This document shows, one piece after another, positions 1 to 11,553 of a stretch of DNA of 64,000 bases. Source of the DNA: an uncultured Elusimicrobia bacterium (GTDB lineage: Bacteria; Elusimicrobiota; Elusimicrobia; Elusimicrobiales; Elusimicrobiaceae). The position numbers were made by a program, and so were the translations under genes. The notes under the pieces were generated by a model. That model saw only the letters and a program-made list of their open reading frames with translations. It was not told the origin of the DNA and did not search any database. Positions within the stretch are counted from its first letter, which is position 1, and every line of letters starts with the position of its first letter. Location of the stretch: positions 55,893 through 119,892 of the forward strand of contig CAMECJ010000005.1 in NCBI GenBank assembly GCA_945913025.1, given 5' to 3'.

Positions 1-157
1 GCGCCTGTTTTTTGTCGTCGGCTACTTGCTGTTCGCGTTTTTCCAAGGCGCCGATAATGCCTTTCCACGCAAATTTTTTCAGCAAGTAGACAAGCAGCAA
101 AAAGTTACAGACGGTAAGAATCATTACCCCGTAGTCGGGTTTCAATAAATCTTCCAT
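1..157 (-). CDS. atpF: ATP synthase F0 subunit b (3' part cut by window edge)
   Basis: Only the first 52 codons are inside the window. The translation begins MEDLLKPDYG, continues with a hydrophobic stretch ending YLLKKFAWK and then a charged helix starting GALEKREQQV. This is the usual b-subunit plan: one N-terminal membrane anchor followed by the long stator helix that links F0 to F1. AGGAAG precedes the ATG at position 157. It follows atpE by 17 bases in the same operon, and the rest of the operon must lie to the left of the window. Confidence 0.9.
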   Translation of the reverse strand, partial: MEDLLKPDYGVMILTVCNFLLLVYLLKKFAWKGIIGALEKREQQVADDKKQA

Positions 158-174
158 AGCCGCTTCCTAACGGG

Positions 175-405
175 TTATTTCATTACCATCGTAAGCAAGC
201 AGATAACGAGGCCCAACATCGCGGCGCCTTCAAGCAAAGCGGCGATGATGATCATCGTGGTACGCAGATCGGAACCGGCTTCGGGCTGGCGGGCGGTACC
301 TTCCAAAGCAGCGGTGCCGATTTTACCCAAACCGAGGCCCGCACCAATGACGGTAAGTCCCGCGCCGATACCGGCGGCGATGTATTTAAGTGCTACGAGT
401 TCCAT
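175..405 (-). CDS. atpE: ATP synthase F0 subunit c
   Basis: A 76-residue double-hairpin proteolipid that forms the rotor ring. The glycine-rich first helix (about residues 11-33), the polar loop ARQPE (38-42) and a second helix with the ion-carrying Glu59 are visible. The residues that bind Na+ in sodium-type c subunits (Gln32 and Ser66 of Ilyobacter) align by eye with Leu26 and Gly60, so proton coupling is more likely than sodium coupling; this is inference. An AAGGAG ribosome site precedes the ATG. It sits between atpB and atpF. Confidence 0.95.
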   Translation of the reverse strand: MELVALKYIAAGIGAGLTVIGAGLGLGKIGTAALEGTARQPEAGSDLRTTMIIIAALLEGAAMLGLVICLLTMVMK

Positions 406-453
406 ATTCTTTCTCCTTTCGGGCCGAAGCCCTTTTTTGCTAGATTTTTTAAA

Positions 454-1215
454 TTAATGCGTATGAATGACGGATCCGGCGAAAATAGCGGTGAGCAGCG
501 TAAATACGTACGCCTGCAAAAACGCCACCAACAGTTCCAGACACGTCATAAAAATTTCGAGCCCCATAGCGGGAATCAAAGAACCCGCGCCGGCGGCAAT
601 ATGCATATTCCCGACAATAAAAATAATGAGCAGCAAGCAAATCAGCACCATATGGCCGGAGAGCATATTGGCAAACAAACGAATGGCGAGTACGCACACT
701 TTAATTACCAAGCTGACCACTTCCAGCGGGAAAATAAGCGGCACCAGCCACGCGGGCGTACCGGACGGCACAAAACCTTTCAAAAACCCGATGGGGCCGT
801 GGAATTTAAGCCCGCTGAATAAGATAAGCCCGCCTGAACAAAGCGCCAACGCGGCGGTAACGGAAATATTGGAAGTGGCGGTTTTCATCTGCGGAATCAT
901 ACCCGCCAGATTGACGCTTAAAATAAACAGGAAAAGCGTACAGAAATACGGCAGAAACGAACGGCCTTCGGCTCCCATATTGGGAAGGACCATCCCGTCG
1001 CGGATGAACGTCACGTATTCTTCCGCTAACGTCGTTAAAAGACGCCCTGCGCGGCTTTCGTGGCGGCGCGAAATCCACCAAAGCCCTAAAAATAAAATAA
1101 TGCTTACCGCCGCTATGGTAACGGAATGGGTGGTAACGGGCATACGCATTCCGCCCAAAACAACACCCCAATCGTGATCCAAAATATGATGAGAAATAAT
1201 TTCAGCTACGTCCAT
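454..1215 (-). CDS. atpB: ATP synthase F0 subunit a
   Basis: A 253-residue membrane protein forming the ion half-channels of F0. The signature helix AIRLFANMLSGH carries the essential arginine facing the c ring, and the C-terminal helix AFLQAYVFTLLTAIF is typical of the family. Several hydrophobic segments span the whole length. The gene overlaps the end of the upstream atpZ-like gene by 14 bases, as expected for translational coupling, and precedes atpE. Length is normal for the family. Confidence 0.95.
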   Translation of the reverse strand: MDVAEIISHHILDHDWGVVLGGMRMPVTTHSVTIAAVSIILFLGLWWISRRHESRAGRLLTTLAEEYVTFIRDGMVLPNMGAEGRSFLPYFCTLFLFILSVNLAGMIPQMKTATSNISVTAALALCSGGLILFSGLKFHGPIGFLKGFVPSGTPAWLVPLIFPLEVVSLVIKVCVLAIRLFANMLSGHMVLICLLLIIFIVGNMHIAAGAGSLIPAMGLEIFMTCLELLVAFLQAYVFTLLTAIFAGSVIHTH

Positions 1216-1459
1216 CTGTTTTATCCGCCTTGTTTAAATTTACACCCGCGCGGGACATATTCTTAGCCGCGCGCACAATCATATAAAATCCTAAACCAAA
1301 TCCGGCGAACGCGCCCGCAACAAGCAGCCACGGCGAAGAACCCCATTTTTTGTCCAACGCATATCCGGCCCACGTACAAAGCCCAACTGCCGAAGCGAAC
1401 TCCAGGCCAAGTGTGGTAATTTCGATATGGTCTCTCTTGGAAAAAGGCCCCAACGCCAT
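1202..1459 (-). CDS. AtpZ/AtpI-like F0 assembly protein
   Basis: A small protein of 85 residues with two hydrophobic helices (about LEFASAVGLCTWAGYAL and WLLVAGAFAGFGLGFYMI). Position at the head of the atp operon and the two-helix layout match the AtpZ/AtpI group, which helps c-ring assembly or Mg2+ supply. I chose ATG at 1459 (MALGPFSKRD) because a GGGGGA site lies 5 bases upstream; the open frame extends further but its 5' part overlaps the promoter. Confidence 0.75.
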   Translation of the reverse strand: MALGPFSKRDHIEITTLGLEFASAVGLCTWAGYALDKKWGSSPWLLVAGAFAGFGLGFYMIVRAAKNMSRAGVNLNKADKTDGRS

Positions 1460-1473
1460 ACGTTCCCCCAAAC

Positions 1474-1519
1474 AACTTACCGCACGGTAAGTTATACCAA
1501 TATTATAAAAAACTTTCAA
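1474..1519 (-). promoter_or_regulatory. atp operon promoter with palindromic operator
   Basis: On the minus strand TTGAAA (1519-1514), a 17-base spacer and TATAAC (1496-1491) form a good sigma70-type promoter. A perfect inverted repeat, AACTTACCG-2-CGGTAAGTT (1474-1493), starts inside the -10 box and covers the start region, a repressor-like position. A close relative of this palindrome lies at 3105-3120 in front of the GH13 gene. Confidence 0.7.
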
Positions 1520-1546
1520 TTAAAAAGCTACCTTTTTATTGTATTA

Positions 1547-1576
1547 AAAATCCCCGCCTTTTGGGGCGGGGATTTT
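1547..1576 (-). terminator. Rho-independent terminator after GH13 gene
   Basis: AAAATCCCCGCC, a 6-base loop and GGCGGGGATTTT form a 12-bp stem flanked by A/T runs. It lies 15 bases past the stop codon of the minus-strand GH13 gene and upstream of the atp promoter, so it insulates the two units. Confidence 0.85.
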
Positions 1577-1591
1577 GCAAAAAATGCAGCG

Positions 1592-3049
1592 TTAAACGGC
1601 GAACGTAAAAATTTTACTTTCGTACGGTTTTAAGTGCAGCTCAAAACCTTGGGAAAGCATTTCCGGAGTAACGGTAATTTTTTCTCCCGAAAATTCTTCG
1701 GTTACCGTGCCGTTCTGTCCGTAAAGGCCTTTCATCGGAATCCGTCCTTTGGCGGGCGCGCCGCTGTAGTTAATCATAATAATCTTACCCGTATTCATCT
1801 GTTTCCACTGCCAGGACAAAATATTACGGTTAGAATCATCTCCCGCGGAAGACACATCCCGCAAGGACCACTGGCCCCCGTGGAATGCCGGCGCGGATGC
1901 GATTTCCAGCAGTTTCCGATAATACTCGTGGACAGATTTATCCTCTTGAAACGAATCCTTGGCGTACTGAATAGGCATACGCGCGGGGCGCCCCAAAAGT
2001 TGGAACAGGTGGAAAAGCCGCGCCCCGGGCAAAGTAGCAATAATGGTGCTGGCGGCAAGCGATTTTTCGCGCCCGAAGGCTTTTAAGGCTTCTTCCTCGT
2101 CGTGGTTAGACGTAAAACGGATCGAACGCATCTGGTACAAGTGTTCTGCACCTAAATGGCCTTTGATGTTTTCCGGCGTAGAAAAACGCAGGCGGTCGTA
2201 GAGCACTTTATCATACGTATAGTCAAATCCCATTTCCTGGATTTCCCATTCAAGGCCCCAATACACTTCGGCGATAAATACAAACTCGGGATATTTTTCG
2301 CGCACGGCGTTTAATGCTTGGTGCCAAAACTCTTCTTTAGGAAGATCTCCTCCGATAAACTCCCACCACGTATCGCGGTGGACTTTATTAAGCGAAAGCA
2401 TTGCCATATCGCAGCGGACGCCGTCGCACAGAGAGGCTACGCGGCGCAGATTATCCAGCATAAATTCGCGCGTTTTGGGATTAAAATAATTCAGCTGCGC
2501 GCTGTCGGTCCACGGAGCGAAATACGGGTCGCGTCCGTAGGCAATAGAGATACCATTTTTATTTTTAAAAAACCAATCTTTATGCCCGTGCGGTTCGGAC
2601 AAGCCCGTGTTGATGTACAAATCCGGAGAAGAGGTAACAGTCGGACTGTCGATAGCGGTATGGTTGCCCACAAAATCAAGCAGTAAAATCATCCCCTTGG
2701 AGTGGAGCCTTTCGCGCAGTTTGGCGAGGGCTTCATTCCCGCCCAACGCTTCGTCCACTTCGTATTCGTAGACGGCATACGGCGAAGCCGTAATGTCGTT
2801 TACGTTAAAATCCGGCTCAATATTACGGACGGCGCTGGTAATTTCGTCCAAACTGCGCGCGATTTCCCGCGCCGCCGGACTTTGTTTCCATACACCCATC
2901 AGCCAAATGGCGTCAAACCCCATTGTTTTGGCGTTGTCCAGAAATTCTTCCGGTACGTCAGCCAAGTTAAAAGCACGCCCGTGCTTCGCTTCCAGGCGGT
3001 TAAGCCAGGAACGCGTATTTATTTCTAAGATGTGCGGATTTGTCCTCAT
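1592..3049 (-). CDS. GH13 alpha-amylase family glycosidase
   Basis: A 485-residue enzyme acting on alpha-glucans or related oligosaccharides. All four GH13 regions are visible in order: DFVGNHT (region I), DGVRCDMAM with the nucleophile Asp (II), FIAEVYW with the acid Glu (III) and FTSNHDE (IV). No signal peptide is seen, so it is probably cytoplasmic. The barrel is followed by a beta-rich C-terminal domain. GGGGA precedes the ATG. It is monocistronic, with its own promoter, palindrome and terminator. Substrate cannot be told from sequence. Confidence 0.9.
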   Translation of the reverse strand: MRTNPHILEINTRSWLNRLEAKHGRAFNLADVPEEFLDNAKTMGFDAIWLMGVWKQSPAAREIARSLDEITSAVRNIEPDFNVNDITASPYAVYEYEVDEALGGNEALAKLRERLHSKGMILLLDFVGNHTAIDSPTVTSSPDLYINTGLSEPHGHKDWFFKNKNGISIAYGRDPYFAPWTDSAQLNYFNPKTREFMLDNLRRVASLCDGVRCDMAMLSLNKVHRDTWWEFIGGDLPKEEFWHQALNAVREKYPEFVFIAEVYWGLEWEIQEMGFDYTYDKVLYDRLRFSTPENIKGHLGAEHLYQMRSIRFTSNHDEEEALKAFGREKSLAASTIIATLPGARLFHLFQLLGRPARMPIQYAKDSFQEDKSVHEYYRKLLEIASAPAFHGGQWSLRDVSSAGDDSNRNILSWQWKQMNTGKIIMINYSGAPAKGRIPMKGLYGQNGTVTEEFSGEKITVTPEMLSQGFELHLKPYESKIFTFAV

Positions 3050-3068
3050 TTTTTATTCCCCTATTCTT

Positions 3069-3120
3069 TTTATAGCACTTTCCGCGCCGTCTTGCAAACA
3101 TTTTTTTACCGTACGGTAAA
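3069..3120 (-). promoter_or_regulatory. Promoter and palindrome of the GH13 gene
   Basis: TTGCAA (3097-3092), 17 bases and TATAAA (3074-3069) give a strong sigma70-type promoter reading into the GH13 gene. Just upstream of the -35 box is the perfect palindrome TTTACCGTACGGTAAA (3105-3120), placed where an activator would bind. The core TTACCG-2-CGGTAA is shared with the atp promoter. Confidence 0.7.
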
Positions 3121-3132
3121 TTCAAGATAAAA

Positions 3133-3161
3133 ACGCCGGAGAAACTGAATTTCTCCGGCGT
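3133..3161 (-). terminator. Terminator after gyrA
   Basis: ACGCCGGAGAAA and TTTCTCCGGCGT form a 12-bp stem with a 5-base loop, followed on the minus strand by TTTTATCTT. It lies 18 bases past the gyrA stop codon. Confidence 0.8.
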
Positions 3162-3179
3162 ATGAAGCGTTACACTAAA

Positions 3180-5693
3180 CTATTTGGCTTCGGGATCCGA
3201 TCCGTTGTCTTCCTCGTCTTTTACGACGGGAGCGATACGGGCGATACGGTCGCCTTCTTCCATTTTGGCCAGCGTGACGCCTTGGGCGTTGCGGCTGACG
3301 GAGCGGATGTCGGCACAGCGGACGCGGATAGTCATACCCTTTTCGGTTACGATCATGAGGTCTTTGCTTTCGTCAACGAGCTTAATGCCCACCACGGAGC
3401 CATTGCGTGCGCTCGTTTTAATGGTAATAACACCCATACCGCCGCGGTTCTGGCGTTTGTATTCGCTAAATTCGGTGCGTTTACCAAAGCCGTTTTCGCA
3501 GACGGACAGCACATCGGGCTGGGGTTCGTCGTTCGGCGCGTGTTCCATCCCCACGACCACGTCTCCTTCGCCCAGGTTAATGGCGCGCACGCCCTTGGCA
3601 GGGCGGCCCATACAGCGGACCTGGTTTTCGTCAAATCGGATGGATTTGCCGTGTTTGGTGGCGACGATAATGTCGGACTTGCCGTGCGTCGTCTGTACGC
3701 CCACCAGTACGTCCCCTTCTTCAAGGCCGATGGCGATGATACCCGAGCGGCGGATATTGGCAAATTCGGCCAGTGCCACGCGTTTAATGCTGCCGTAGCG
3801 GGTGCACATCGTCAGATACGTATTTTCGCAGTTCTTGGGATCAAAATCCTCAATCGCCACGGCGGAGGTTACTTTTTCTTCGCCGGTCAGCTGCAAGAGG
3901 TTCACTATCGCTTTACCCTTAGACATACGATTGCCTTCGGGGATTTCAAACGCACGCAGCGCAAACACGCGGCCGCGGTTGGTAAACATCAAAATGGTGG
4001 CGTGTGACGACGTAATAAAGAGATGTTCCATAAAATCCTCTTCTTTCGTCTTGCTGCCAATGATGCCTTTTCCGCCGCGGTTCTGGCTCTTATAGGTGGA
4101 AAGCGGGATGCGTTTGGCGTAGCCGTCGTTGGAAATCGTGATAACGACGTCCTCTTTTTCGATTAAATCTTCCATCGAGAAGTCCGTCATATCCGGGCCG
4201 ATTTGCGTGCGGCGTGCGTCGCCGTACGTCTTTTTAAGCTCAGTCAGTTCTTCTACGATGATGTCCAAAATTTTCTGCGGGCTGCCCAAAATTCCCTGCA
4301 ATTCTTCAATAAGTTTTAACAGGTCTTTGCGTTCGTTTTCAATCGCCAACGCAGACAACTGGGTCAGCTGGTGCAAGCGCATATCCAAAATGGCCTGCGC
4401 CTGCACTTCGGACAGCGTAAAACGCGTCATGAGCGTAAACTTGGCTTCCGTCGGGTCTTTCGCGCTCCGGATAATGGCGACAACTTCGTCCATATTCGCA
4501 ATCGCGATTAATAACCCGTTCAGCACGTGTTCGCGCTTCATCGCTTTGTTCAAATCAAATTTCGTGCGGTTGGTAATGACTTCCTGACGGTGTTTTACAT
4601 ACGCCTTCATCACTTCTTTCAAAGAAAGCACGCGCGGGCGGCCGTCCACAATCGCCAGCATATTCACGGGGAAGGTAGTCTGCAGCTGGGTGTGTTTGTA
4701 AAGGTGGTTGAGCACCACTTGGGCGTTTCCGTCGCGTTTTACTTCGATAACCAGGCGCATACCGCGTCTATCCGACTCGTCGCGGATGTCGGAAATATCG
4801 GTAATCTTTTTGTCACGCACCAAACCAACGATGGTTTCAATCAGCGCGGTTTTATTCACCTGGTACGGAATTTCGGTTACGATAATGGCTTCGCGGCCGT
4901 TTTTGCGTTCCTCAATTTCCGTAGCAGCCTGTACGCGCACGCTGCCGTGGCCCGTTTCAAAGTATTCGTAAATGCCTTTGGTACCGCGGATAATGGCGCC
5001 CGTCGGGAAATCCGGCCCCTTGATGATTTTCATCATCTCTTTGGTCGTGATATCAGGGTTTTTGATGTATTCGATAATACCGTCGCACACTTCGCCCAGG
5101 TTGTGGGTAGGAATGTTGGTAGCCATACCTACGGCGATACCGGAGGAACCGTTGACGAGGAGTGCGGGCAGTTTGGCCGGCAGCACGGAGGGTTCCATTA
5201 AGGATCCGTCGTAGTTGGGAATCATTTTGACGGTGTCTTTATCCAAGTCCGCCAACATTTCTTCGGAAATACGCTGGAGACGGCATTCGGTGTAACGCAT
5301 AGCGGCGGCGGAGTCGCCGTCGATAGAACCGAAGTTGCCCTGTCCGTCCACCAAGGTTTGGCGGATGGAAAAATCCTGCGCCAATCGTACGAGGGTATCG
5401 TAGACGGCGATGTCGCCGTGCGGGTGGTATTTACCGAGCACGTCGCCCACCACACGGGCGGATTTTTTGTAGGGTTTGTTGTATTTCAAACCCATTTCGT
5501 TCATAGAATATAACACGCGGCGGTGTACGGGTTTTAATCCGTCACGCACGTCCGGCAGGGCGCGGCCGACGATAACGCTCATCGCGTAATCGATGTAATA
5601 CGAACGCATTTCGCCCGCAATGTCGCGCTGTTGGATGTTGCCGAATAAGTCCACGTTTTGGGACTCAGGCTGGTTTAAATTTTCTTCGCTCAT
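3180..5693 (-). CDS. gyrA: DNA gyrase subunit A
   Basis: An 837-residue breakage-reunion subunit of gyrase. Catalytic Tyr134 lies in AAMRYTECR, the N-terminal motif [16 protein letters not shown] is intact, and the GyrA box appears as QNRGGKG at the start of the DNA-wrapping beta-pinwheel, so this is gyrase rather than topoisomerase IV. In the quinolone region [11 protein letters not shown] the residue equivalent to E. coli Ser83 is Ile95, while Asp87 is kept as Asp99. The acidic C-terminal tail is typical. It follows gyrB by 71 bases in the same direction. Confidence 0.97.
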   Translation of the reverse strand: MSEENLNQPESQNVDLFGNIQQRDIAGEMRSYYIDYAMSVIVGRALPDVRDGLKPVHRRVLYSMNEMGLKYNKPYKKSARVVGDVLGKYHPHGDIAVYDTLVRLAQDFSIRQTLVDGQGNFGSIDGDSAAAMRYTECRLQRISEEMLADLDKDTVKMIPNYDGSLMEPSVLPAKLPALLVNGSSGIAVGMATNIPTHNLGEVCDGIIEYIKNPDITTKEMMKIIKGPDFPTGAIIRGTKGIYEYFETGHGSVRVQAATEIEERKNGREAIIVTEIPYQVNKTALIETIVGLVRDKKITDISDIRDESDRRGMRLVIEVKRDGNAQVVLNHLYKHTQLQTTFPVNMLAIVDGRPRVLSLKEVMKAYVKHRQEVITNRTKFDLNKAMKREHVLNGLLIAIANMDEVVAIIRSAKDPTEAKFTLMTRFTLSEVQAQAILDMRLHQLTQLSALAIENERKDLLKLIEELQGILGSPQKILDIIVEELTELKKTYGDARRTQIGPDMTDFSMEDLIEKEDVVITISNDGYAKRIPLSTYKSQNRGGKGIIGSKTKEEDFMEHLFITSSHATILMFTNRGRVFALRAFEIPEGNRMSKGKAIVNLLQLTGEEKVTSAVAIEDFDPKNCENTYLTMCTRYGSIKRVALAEFANIRRSGIIAIGLEEGDVLVGVQTTHGKSDIIVATKHGKSIRFDENQVRCMGRPAKGVRAINLGEGDVVVGMEHAPNDEPQPDVLSVCENGFGKRTEFSEYKRQNRGGMGVITIKTSARNGSVVGIKLVDESKDLMIVTEKGMTIRVRCADIRSVSRNAQGVTLAKMEEGDRIARIAPVVKDEEDNGSDPEAK

Positions 5694-5764
5694 GCTAAAA
5701 ATCTCCTGTTACGGATAAATCGTTTTACGCCGGAAAGTGTGTTGATTACTGTCCGGCGCACGGG

Positions 5765-8245
<2,481 letters not shown>

Positions 8246-8265
8246 TTAAACCAGAATACTAAAAT

Positions 8266-8562
8266 CTATTGGATTTCTATTTTTTCAATCCAAGGTTCAT
8301 CAAAATGCTTGTTCAGCTCCGCTATCAGCTGCCGCCGCCGCGCAATCAGTTCGTTTTTCGCTACGGAAACTTTAACCTGCACGTACAGCGTCCCGCCCTG
8401 CACAGCCTTCAATACCCAAAATTTTTCTTTGTTTCCCACCAACTGCATCCAAACATGATCCAGAATCATTAAGCGGTTCAAACGGCGGTTCAGCACGTTG
8501 TAGTTTTTATCCAACTCCGCGCTGGAACGCCACTGTTTTTTGGGGTTTTGGCCAAATTTCAT
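8266..8562 (-). CDS. DciA-like helicase-loading protein (DUF721)
   Basis: A 98-residue basic protein. The segment WVLKAVQGGTLYVQVKVSVAKNEL matches the DUF721 pattern of a short beta-rich core, and the site between dnaN and gyrB is where DUF721/DciA genes are commonly found. DciA is the ancestral loader or activator of the replicative helicase DnaB. Its ATG overlaps the dnaN stop codon by one base. No recF lies between dnaN and this gene, although recF often occupies that place. The assignment rests on context as much as on sequence. Confidence 0.7.
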   Translation of the reverse strand: MKFGQNPKKQWRSSAELDKNYNVLNRRLNRLMILDHVWMQLVGNKEKFWVLKAVQGGTLYVQVKVSVAKNELIARRRQLIAELNKHFDEPWIEKIEIQ

Positions 8563-9671
8563 TACGCTCTAACCGGCATAATGACGTATTTAAACGTCGC
8601 GTCGCCAACGGGTTCCACCAGCACGGGCTGGGCGGCGTTTACAAACGAGAACGACACTTTATCCGTTCCAATGTTTTTAAGTACATCGATAATATACTGG
8701 GGATTAAAAGCGGCGTCAAACGCTTCTTGGGTATACTCCACGGGCAGTTCGTCGGTAAATTCCATATTTTGGGAATTGGACGAAACAGTCAGCGCGTTGT
8801 TTTCCAGTCGATATTTCACCACACTGCCAAATTCGCCGGAGCATAACGCGGAACGGCGGGTGGAAGCCAGCAAATCTTTCGAAAATACTTCAAAACCAAT
8901 GTTTTTCTTAGTGGGAATAACCTGGTTGTAATTGGGGAAGTTCCCTTCAATCAAGCGCGAAATAAACGTGGTTTCGTTCATGACAAAACTAACTTGGTTA
9001 GACGATACACTAACTTCTATTTTACTATCCTTGTCCGGTTTGGCAATACTAATATAGCGGCACACTTCATTCAAAATTTTTGTGGGAATAATAATTTTAA
9101 ATTCTTTAGATCCCGTCAACGCTTCGTGTGTGGCAACCGCTAAACGGCCCCCGTCCGTAGCGACGATTTCAAACTTTTCGGCCGTATTATTCCACAGTAA
9201 ACCGTTTAAAATATAGCGGGTTTCTTGTGTAGAGGCGGAAAACGATGTTTTTTCAATCATCTTTTGCAGTTCAATCGGGTCCAACACTACGCTGTTTTCG
9301 CGTTCCACTTCGGGGATGGCCGGATATTCGGATTTGGGGGTGCCGATTACCCAAAATTTACTTTTGCCGGATTTAATATGAAATTTGTTGTTTTCGTCTG
9401 AATATAAATTAATTTCTTTATCATCGGGGAGGTTTTTAATGATGTCGGAAAACTCTTTCATTGGAACGGTAAGGCTGCCTTCTTCTTCCACTTCGGCGTT
9501 TACAAAGTGGACGGTGGCCATTTCCATATCGGTGCGCACGAGCTTGATTTTTCCGCTCTGCGCTTCGATTAAAAAGTTATGCAGGATAGGTAATGTGGTA
9601 CGGGAGGAAACGCCCGCAGACACAATTTGAATACCTTCCAAAAGAGTAGATTTAGTAATATTTATTTTCAT
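8562..9671 (-). CDS. dnaN: DNA polymerase III beta sliding clamp
   Basis: A 369-residue protein of normal length for the clamp. The beginning MKINITKSTLLEGIQIVSAGVSS, the segment LLWNNTAEKFEIVATDGGRLAV and the conserved C-terminal end FKYVIMPVRA are diagnostic. Three repeated clamp domains fit the length. It lies downstream of dnaA with the DnaA-box cluster between them, the most common arrangement at bacterial origins. Confidence 0.97.
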   Translation of the reverse strand: MKINITKSTLLEGIQIVSAGVSSRTTLPILHNFLIEAQSGKIKLVRTDMEMATVHFVNAEVEEEGSLTVPMKEFSDIIKNLPDDKEINLYSDENNKFHIKSGKSKFWVIGTPKSEYPAIPEVERENSVVLDPIELQKMIEKTSFSASTQETRYILNGLLWNNTAEKFEIVATDGGRLAVATHEALTGSKEFKIIIPTKILNEVCRYISIAKPDKDSKIEVSVSSNQVSFVMNETTFISRLIEGNFPNYNQVIPTKKNIGFEVFSKDLLASTRRSALCSGEFGSVVKYRLENNALTVSSNSQNMEFTDELPVEYTQEAFDAAFNPQYIIDVLKNIGTDKVSFSFVNAAQPVLVEPVGDATFKYVIMPVRA

Positions 9672-9747
9672 ATCTTAATTCCTATTAATATATCCTGTTT
9701 ATTATGTTGATAATGTGACTTACCCTATACAATATATCAGGACATCT

Positions 9748-9856
9748 TGTGTATAACCTGCTTATTTTATCCACACCATGCACTGCTGAAAATTTTATCC
9801 CCTACAGTTCGTATTTTTTAAGGAAATTATCCACTATTTTTTATTTGTTATCCACA
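9748..9856. other. oriC: Putative oriC: DnaA-box cluster
   Basis: The dnaA-dnaN intergenic region and the very end of dnaA hold two perfect DnaA boxes TTATCCACA (9767-9775 and 9848-9856), one TTATCCACT (9827-9835), one inverted TGTGTATAA (9748-9756) and a looser TTATCCCCT (about 9795). The neighbouring stretch 9672-9747 is AT-rich and could be the unwinding element. Gene orientation diverges around this region, which supports an origin. No computation of GC skew was possible. Confidence 0.75.
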
Positions 9857-11226
9857 GCTTTGATATCCAGAATCAGCTGGTTGATTTCTGCGGCAAAAAA
9901 AGGATCGGTTTCCACTTTTTCTTTTACCACATCACGGGCGTGTACCACAGTGCTGTGGTCACGGTTAAATTCCCTGCCGATTTCCGGCAATGACAGATCG
10001 GTCAGTTCTGTGGTTAAATACATTGCAATCTGGCGCGGCCACGCAATAGACTGCGTTTTTCGTTTTGAATTAAAATCTTCCATTTTAATACTAAAACGCT
10101 TACCCACGACTTTCTTAATCGTGTTGACGTTAATAGATAAATCGTTTTCAGAAACCAAAATATCAGCCAGTAATTCTTTAGCAATAGAAATCGTGGGGGT
10201 AACGCCGTGCATACTGCAATACGCCACTAAACGGAACAAAGATCCTTCCAATTCACGGATGTTGCTTTGTACGCCCTCGGCGATAAAAGAAAGTACGTCG
10301 TCGCCGATATCAAAATGAATAGAATCGCGTTTTTGGCGCAAAATAGCAATACGGGTTTCCACGCTGGGGCGTTTAACTTCCGCTATAATTCCCGACAGCA
10401 GCCGCGATGAAAGACGTTCATCCCATTCTAACTGTTGGGGGGTCCGGTCAGAAGATAAGACGATTTGTTTGCGGTTTTCGAACAGCGCATTAAACGTATA
10501 GAAAAATTCGCTTGAACAGTGTTGTTTTCCAACAACAAACTGGATATCGTCCATAAGTAAACAGTCCAACCGGCGGTATTTTTTGCGGAAACTTTCGGAC
10601 GATTTATTAGCCAAACATTCCAAAAATTCACTGACAAATTCTTCGCCCGACATATAAAGAACACGTGCGTTCGGATTGACTTTTAAAATTTGGTTACCGA
10701 TGGCGTGAAGCAAGTGTGTTTTTCCAAGCCCGGGAGACGAATAGATCACAAGCGGGTTATTTTCGCGATTGCCCATTTTGGTAGCGGCAGCTTCAGCGGC
10801 TTTATAAGCGAAACGATTGGAAGGAGATTCTATAAAATTGTCAAAAGTATACGAGGAATTTAAGCGCGACGGGAACGGATTTGTGACTGCTGTTGGAAGT
10901 ACCGATGTGGCGGATCCGGCGGGAGAGGCGGAAATTACATCCTGTGCGGAGTTAATAACCGGAGCCGGTTCTTGCGGAGCAATATGATAGACAATCGTAA
11001 TTTCCGCGCCTAAATGTTTTAAAAAAGCGTCCGTAATAATATTTTGGTAGCGTTCTTTAATCGTTTTGCCCCAGATTTGGTTGGGCAGGGAAATAGTAAG
11101 CGTATTTCCCGCATATTCAAACGCAGCGGGCCGGAGCCACATATCGTACGTATCTTTTCCTATAATATTTTCAATATCTTGAAAAACAGGAACCAACTGG
11201 GGGGAAGATTGTAAATTGTCCGCCAT
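9841..11226 (-). CDS. dnaA: Chromosomal replication initiator DnaA
   Basis: About 461 residues. Domain III has the Walker A motif [13 protein letters not shown] and Walker B LLMDDIQF. Domain IV ends with the DnaA-box-binding signature [16 protein letters not shown] place the start at ATG 11226 ([10 protein letters not shown]); the frame is open 17 codons further upstream but that extension lies over the leader and its sequence is not DnaA-like. A TTGACC-17-TATTAT promoter precedes it. It initiates replication at the adjacent box cluster. Confidence 0.97.
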   Translation of the reverse strand: MADNLQSSPQLVPVFQDIENIIGKDTYDMWLRPAAFEYAGNTLTISLPNQIWGKTIKERYQNIITDAFLKHLGAEITIVYHIAPQEPAPVINSAQDVISASPAGSATSVLPTAVTNPFPSRLNSSYTFDNFIESPSNRFAYKAAEAAATKMGNRENNPLVIYSSPGLGKTHLLHAIGNQILKVNPNARVLYMSGEEFVSEFLECLANKSSESFRKKYRRLDCLLMDDIQFVVGKQHCSSEFFYTFNALFENRKQIVLSSDRTPQQLEWDERLSSRLLSGIIAEVKRPSVETRIAILRQKRDSIHFDIGDDVLSFIAEGVQSNIRELEGSLFRLVAYCSMHGVTPTISIAKELLADILVSENDLSINVNTIKKVVGKRFSIKMEDFNSKRKTQSIAWPRQIAMYLTTELTDLSLPEIGREFNRDHSTVVHARDVVKEKVETDPFFAAEINQLILDIKAVDNK

Positions 11227-11256
11227 AATGCCGCCACATAAAAAATAGTTTCTTAC

Positions 11257-11312
11257 ATAATACCACTTATTAAACACTTGGTCAATTAAAAAAATATAAA
11301 AATAGTGTTTAA
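11257..11312 (-). promoter_or_regulatory. dnaA promoter with flanking inverted repeat
   Basis: On the minus strand TTGACC (11285-11280), a 17-base spacer and TATTAT (11262-11257) form a near-consensus promoter. The inverted pair TTAAACACT (11270-11278) and AGTGTTTAA (11304-11312) straddles the -35 box and may bind a regulator. No DnaA box was seen here, so classical autoregulation through DnaA is not supported. Confidence 0.65.
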
Positions 11313-11442
11313 ATACGTAAAAACACGTTATTTTTGCATTTTTAATTTTTTAGGCTATCTGACTATTTAACATATGTTTAAGCGTTAAAAACGTATTTTT
11401 TTACCAAATAGGGTATTTTGTATCATTTTAAAATAGTTAATT

Positions 11443-11478
11443 TTTACCAGTGGTAAACCGTATATAACGCTGTATAAT
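11443..11478 (+). promoter_or_regulatory. Candidate promoter and operator of the oxidative-stress cassette
   Basis: A perfect palindrome TTTACCA-G-TGGTAAA (11443-11457) lies where the -35 region of a TATAAT box (11473-11478) would be. The box is about 75 bases before tpx; a second candidate -10 TATACT follows near 11507. The surrounding 11313-11553 is very AT-rich, has no gene, and could also belong to the origin region. Confidence 0.45.
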
Positions 11479-11553
11479 ACCCATAGCAAGGGAAATAAAT
11501 AATTGGTATACTATGTTACATAAGATTTATCATGAATAAGGGGATAACATCGG

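Noticed and set aside
175..405. Sodium-type ATP synthase c ring
   Set aside because: Residues aligned with the Na+ ligands Gln32 and Ser66 are Leu and Gly.
3162..4007. Long plus-strand open frames antisense to gyrA (and similar ones antisense to gyrB, serS and the M3 genes)
   Set aside because: They mirror the codon pattern of strongly supported genes on the other strand, and have no ribosome sites or family signatures.
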